Origin: Clostridia bacterium | GTDB taxonomy: Bacteria > Bacillota > Clostridia > Clostridiales > Clostridiaceae | Assembly: GCA_009930125.1 (NCBI GenBank) | Contig: RZYZ01000089.1 | Span: 1-8,292 of the forward strand | Length of the DNA stretch: 8,292 bases | Direction: 5' to 3' | In this document: positions 6,513 through 8,292 of the stretch, one piece after another | Position numbering within the stretch: the first letter of the stretch is position 1 | Layout: the number at the start of each line of letters is the position of its first letter | Notes under the pieces: model-generated | The model's database searches: none | The model's input: the letters and a program-made list of their open reading frames with translations, nothing else | What the model was told of the DNA's origin: nothing | Made by a program: the position numbers and the translations under genes

Positions 6513-7004
6513 ATGAAATGCCCGTTTTGCACTTATCCAGAGAGTAAGGTCATCGATTCAAGGGCAATTGAAGATAATTCTGCAATTAGGAGAAGGCGTG
6601 AGTGCCTGTCCTGCGGTAAGAGATATACTACATTTGAGAAAGTGGAAGATATCCCGATTTTGGTTGTGAAGAAAGATGATAGTCGAGAGAACTTCGATAA
6701 GAATAAAATTATCGTAGGGCTTATTAGAGCATGCCAGAAAAGGCCGGTTTCCAGATTTCAGATCGAGGAAATTGCTTCGGACATTGAAAGAACCATCTCC
6801 AACAGCATGATTTCCGAAATCTCTTCGGAAGAGATTGGTGAGATGGTCATGGATCGTTTGAAGGAAGTGGACGAAGTGGCCTATGTCAGGTTTGCCTCAG
6901 TATACAGACAGTTTAAGGATATCAATACTTTCCTGACTGAAATCAAGAATCTGATGGGTAATGATAAAGTGAACGAATCCAAAAAGAACAACAAGAAGCT
7001 GTAA
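6513..7004 (+). CDS. nrdR: Transcriptional repressor NrdR
   Basis: NrdR represses ribonucleotide reductase genes according to the ATP/dATP ratio by binding paired NrdR boxes. This 163-residue protein has the zinc ribbon with C3, C6, C31 and C34 (CPFC and CLSC), the basic DNA-contact stretch IRRRREC (25-31), and an ATP-cone domain (about 48-138) beginning ILVVKKDDSRENFDKNKI, with VAYVRFASVYRQF near its end. The C-terminus is a lysine/asparagine-rich tail. The length matches the family. The ATG follows GAGGTG (6501-6506) at 6 bases. It is the last gene of the ftsA-ftsZ-nrdR unit and is followed by a terminator. No ribonucleotide reductase gene and no obvious NrdR box pair is visible here, so its targets lie elsewhere. 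Confidence 0.97.
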   Translation: MKCPFCTYPESKVIDSRAIEDNSAIRRRRECLSCGKRYTTFEKVEDIPILVVKKDDSRENFDKNKIIVGLIRACQKRPVSRFQIEEIASDIERTISNSMISEISSEEIGEMVMDRLKEVDEVAYVRFASVYRQFKDINTFLTEIKNLMGNDKVNESKKNNKKL

Positions 7005-7015
7005 GATACAATGAT

Positions 7016-7056
7016 GTGCGATGTGGAATCAGAAATGAGTCTATGTGGCACTTTTT
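7016..7056 (+). terminator. Intrinsic terminator after nrdR
   Basis: A long hairpin built of GTGC/GCAC (7016-7019, 7048-7051), a seven-pair segment (7021-7027 with 7040-7046, including G-U pairs) and TCA-GAAA-TGA (7029-7038) with a GNRA loop, interrupted by two single mismatches. Five T residues (7052-7056) follow. It would end the division operon. Confidence 0.7.
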
Positions 7057-7104
7057 GTTATGCGGCAAAGCCATTAAGGAGCCGGTTCACCGAATTCCGA
7101 CAGT

Positions 7105-7143
7105 GCGTATTCGCGTTAATTCTAGGTAAATTGGGCGTTATTC
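7105..7143 (+). repeat. Three GCGTTA-type motifs before the response regulator
   Basis: GCGTATTC (7105-7112), GCGTTAATTC (7113-7122) and GCGTTATTC (7135-7143) are near copies. The last two are 22 bases apart, about two helical turns, so a protein could bind both on one face of the DNA. A regulator site is inferred, not shown. Confidence 0.35.
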
Positions 7144-7162
7144 AATTGTAATGAATTTACCT
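7124..7162 (+). repeat. Perfect 9-bp inverted repeat before the response regulator
   Basis: AGGTAAATT (7124-7132) and AATTTACCT (7154-7162) are exact complements. Inside, CGTTAT (7136-7141) can pair with GTAATG (7148-7153) around a six-base loop, leaving GGG as a bulge. No T tract follows, so it is not a terminator. It could be an operator or an RNA element. Confidence 0.5.
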
Positions 7163-7169
7163 TTATGGT
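7141..7169 (+). promoter_or_regulatory. Weak promoter candidate of the two-component operon
   Basis: TTCAAT (7141-7146), 17 bases, then TATGGT (7164-7169). Both boxes deviate from consensus, as is common for activator-dependent promoters. It overlaps the inverted repeat at 7124-7162. A start near 7176 would agree with translation from 7206 and not from the ATG at 7173. Confidence 0.3.
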
Positions 7170-7195
7170 TAAATGAAAGAGAATAGAAAGCAAGT

Positions 7196-7200
7196 GGAGG
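7196..7200 (+). promoter_or_regulatory. Ribosome binding site that fixes the response regulator start
   Basis: GGAGG lies 5 bases before the ATG at 7206. The upstream in-frame ATG at 7173 has no comparable site. Confidence 0.85.
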
Positions 7201-7205
7201 GTCTT

Positions 7206-7907
7206 ATGGCAAAGGATAAAGTACTGATTATTGATGATGAAGAGCATATTGTAGAACTCATACGCTATAACCTTGAAAATGCAGGGTATGATGCGGTCGA
7301 GGCCTATAATGGGATAGATGGAATCAAAGCGGCAAAAGCTGAAAAACCCACCCTGATTTTACTTGATGTCATGCTTCCGATGATGGATGGACTCGAAGTA
7401 TGCAGAAAACTAAGAAAAGATGATACAACTAAACATATTCCGATAATCATGCTTACAGCAAAATCCGAAGAAATCGACAAGATTCTAGGGCTGGAGCTGG
7501 GAGCAGATGACTATATCACCAAACCGTTCTCGGTAAGAGAGCTTCTGGCGCGTATCAAAGCTGTCCTGAGAAGAACAGGTACGGAGTTTGAAGAAACTTC
7601 CATGTTCTCATTTGCTGATGTTACCATTGATTATGACAAGCATCTGGTTACGAAGAACAATACGAAAGTGGATTTGACTTTAAAGGAATATGAACTCCTT
7701 GATATACTGATCAAGAATCGAGGGAAGGTGCTGAAGAGAGATCTTCTGCTGGACAAAATATGGGGTTATGAATATGTCGGTGAAACAAGAACTGTAGATG
7801 TCCATATCAGACATTTAAGGCAGAAACTGGAAGATGATGATAAGAACCCGGTCTATATTGAAACTGTGAGGGGAATCGGCTATCGGTTCAATGATCTGGA
7901 ATTATGA
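7206..7907 (+). CDS. phoP: OmpR/PhoB-family response regulator, PhoP-like
   Basis: This is the cytoplasmic DNA-binding output protein of a two-component system. Its 233 residues contain a receiver domain (about 4-122) with the acidic pocket D10/D11, phosphoacceptor D54 in ILLDVMLP, T84 in IMLTAK and K106 in ITKPFS. A winged-helix domain (about 134-228) follows, with the recognition helix around TRTVDVHIRHLRQKL and the wing ending in ETVRGIGYRF. The receiver resembles PhoP/PhoB (YNLENAGYD, EIDKILGLELGADDY), which with the adjoining kinase suggests phosphate-starvation signalling, but WalR-type regulators are close and cannot be excluded. The true start is the ATG at 7206, preceded by GGAGG; an in-frame ATG at 7173 would add 11 atypical residues. 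The stop overlaps the kinase start (ATGA), so the two are translationally coupled. Repeats at 7105-7162 suggest autoregulation. Confidence 0.93.
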   Translation: MAKDKVLIIDDEEHIVELIRYNLENAGYDAVEAYNGIDGIKAAKAEKPTLILLDVMLPMMDGLEVCRKLRKDDTTKHIPIIMLTAKSEEIDKILGLELGADDYITKPFSVRELLARIKAVLRRTGTEFEETSMFSFADVTIDYDKHLVTKNNTKVDLTLKEYELLDILIKNRGKVLKRDLLLDKIWGYEYVGETRTVDVHIRHLRQKLEDDDKNPVYIETVRGIGYRFNDLEL

Positions 7908-8292
7908 GCAGACGGATCATAACTACCTTCCTGGCCAGCATCATTGTGGCGATGTTTTTTCTTACCTCAGCTTTTCTCATCATTTCCAATCTTCAGAAGC
8001 TGGAACTGGTCTCTGAAAAACTTGAAACAAATAATGAGGTGCTGATCAATTACATGGAAGCAACAGGGGTTGATCCCATCGTTTTATTGAGAAGTGCGAA
8101 TGAATCCTTTCGTATGACACTGATTGATGAGAGGGGAAACGTGGTCTTTGATTCATCAGGGAAGGAAGATTTTGAAAATCATCTGCTCAGAAAAGAGATT
8201 GTGGATGCATTTTCCTATGGAACAGGCTCTGATGTCAGAGTCTCTGAATCTCTGGGGATTCAGATGGTATACTTTGCGACGCTGCTTCCAGA
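7904..8292 (+). CDS. phoR: Sensor histidine kinase, PhoR-like, N-terminal part cut by window edge
   Basis: This is the membrane sensor that would phosphorylate the regulator encoded just before it. The visible 129 residues start MSRRIITTFLASIIVAM, a positively charged end followed by one transmembrane helix (about 5-27). After it comes an extracytoplasmic PAS-like domain: FRMTLIDERGNVVFDSSG (69-86), ENHLLRKEI (91-99) and VRVSESLGIQMVYFAT (111-126). This run of motifs is typical of the PhoR/WalK sensory region. The second transmembrane helix, HAMP, dimerisation and ATPase domains would lie beyond 8292. The ATG overlaps the preceding stop by four bases and has only a weak ribosome site (GGA at 7898-7900), so coupled translation is likely. 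Assignment as a kinase rests on this sensor region and on the operon context, since no catalytic domain is in the window. Confidence 0.85.
   Translation, partial: MSRRIITTFLASIIVAMFFLTSAFLIISNLQKLELVSEKLETNNEVLINYMEATGVDPIVLLRSANESFRMTLIDERGNVVFDSSGKEDFENHLLRKEIVDAFSYGTGSDVRVSESLGIQMVYFATLLP

Noticed and set aside
7173..7205. Eleven-residue N-terminal extension of the response regulator from the ATG at 7173
   Set aside because: No ribosome site precedes it, the added residues do not fit the receiver fold, and GGAGG stands directly before the ATG at 7206.

Overview
The window looks like chromosomal core sequence from an anaerobic, low-to-moderate GC Gram-positive bacterium, most likely a member of the Clostridia. 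The evidence is a flavodiiron protein, a YitT/DUF2179 membrane protein, an NrdR repressor, a PhoP/PhoR-type two-component pair, strong GGAGG-type ribosome sites, frequent AGA arginine codons and several TTG/GTG starts. Placement nearer the Peptostreptococcales/Anaerovoracaceae is only an impression. I see no mobile element, CRISPR array, rRNA or canonical tRNA.

Layout. Positions 1-815 (minus strand) hold the N-terminal two thirds of a flavodiiron protein, cut by the window edge, with its own well-formed promoter at 892-920. A gene-free stretch of about 500 bases (816-1310) follows. It carries that promoter, a divergent promoter candidate, and two consecutive RNA structures on the plus strand that both end in CACTTTTTT. 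After these come the extended -10 promoter and the gene of a YkpA/YbiT-type ABC-F ATPase (1311-2909), closed by a strong intrinsic terminator (2912-2948). A YitT-family membrane protein (3069-3950) stands alone next.

The central block is a compact cell-division operon: ftsA (4082-5386), ftsZ (5401-6498) and nrdR (6513-7004). The two gaps are 14 bases each, and a long hairpin terminator lies at 7016-7056. No mur, ftsQ or other dcw genes are in view. The right end starts a PhoP/PhoR-like two-component operon: the response regulator (7206-7907) overlaps the histidine kinase by four bases, and the kinase runs off the window. The roughly 150 bases before the regulator contain repeated GCGTTA-type motifs and a 9-bp perfect inverted repeat, plausible control elements.

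How they fit together: FtsA anchors FtsZ filaments to the membrane to build the division ring. NrdR senses ATP/dATP and represses ribonucleotide reductase genes, so co-transcription with ftsAZ would link division to dNTP supply. The flavodiiron protein removes O2 or NO. The two-component pair probably senses phosphate or envelope state. The least explained parts are the structured intergenic RNA at about 942-1140 and the ABC-F protein, in which one of the two composite ATP sites is degenerate in every motif I could check.
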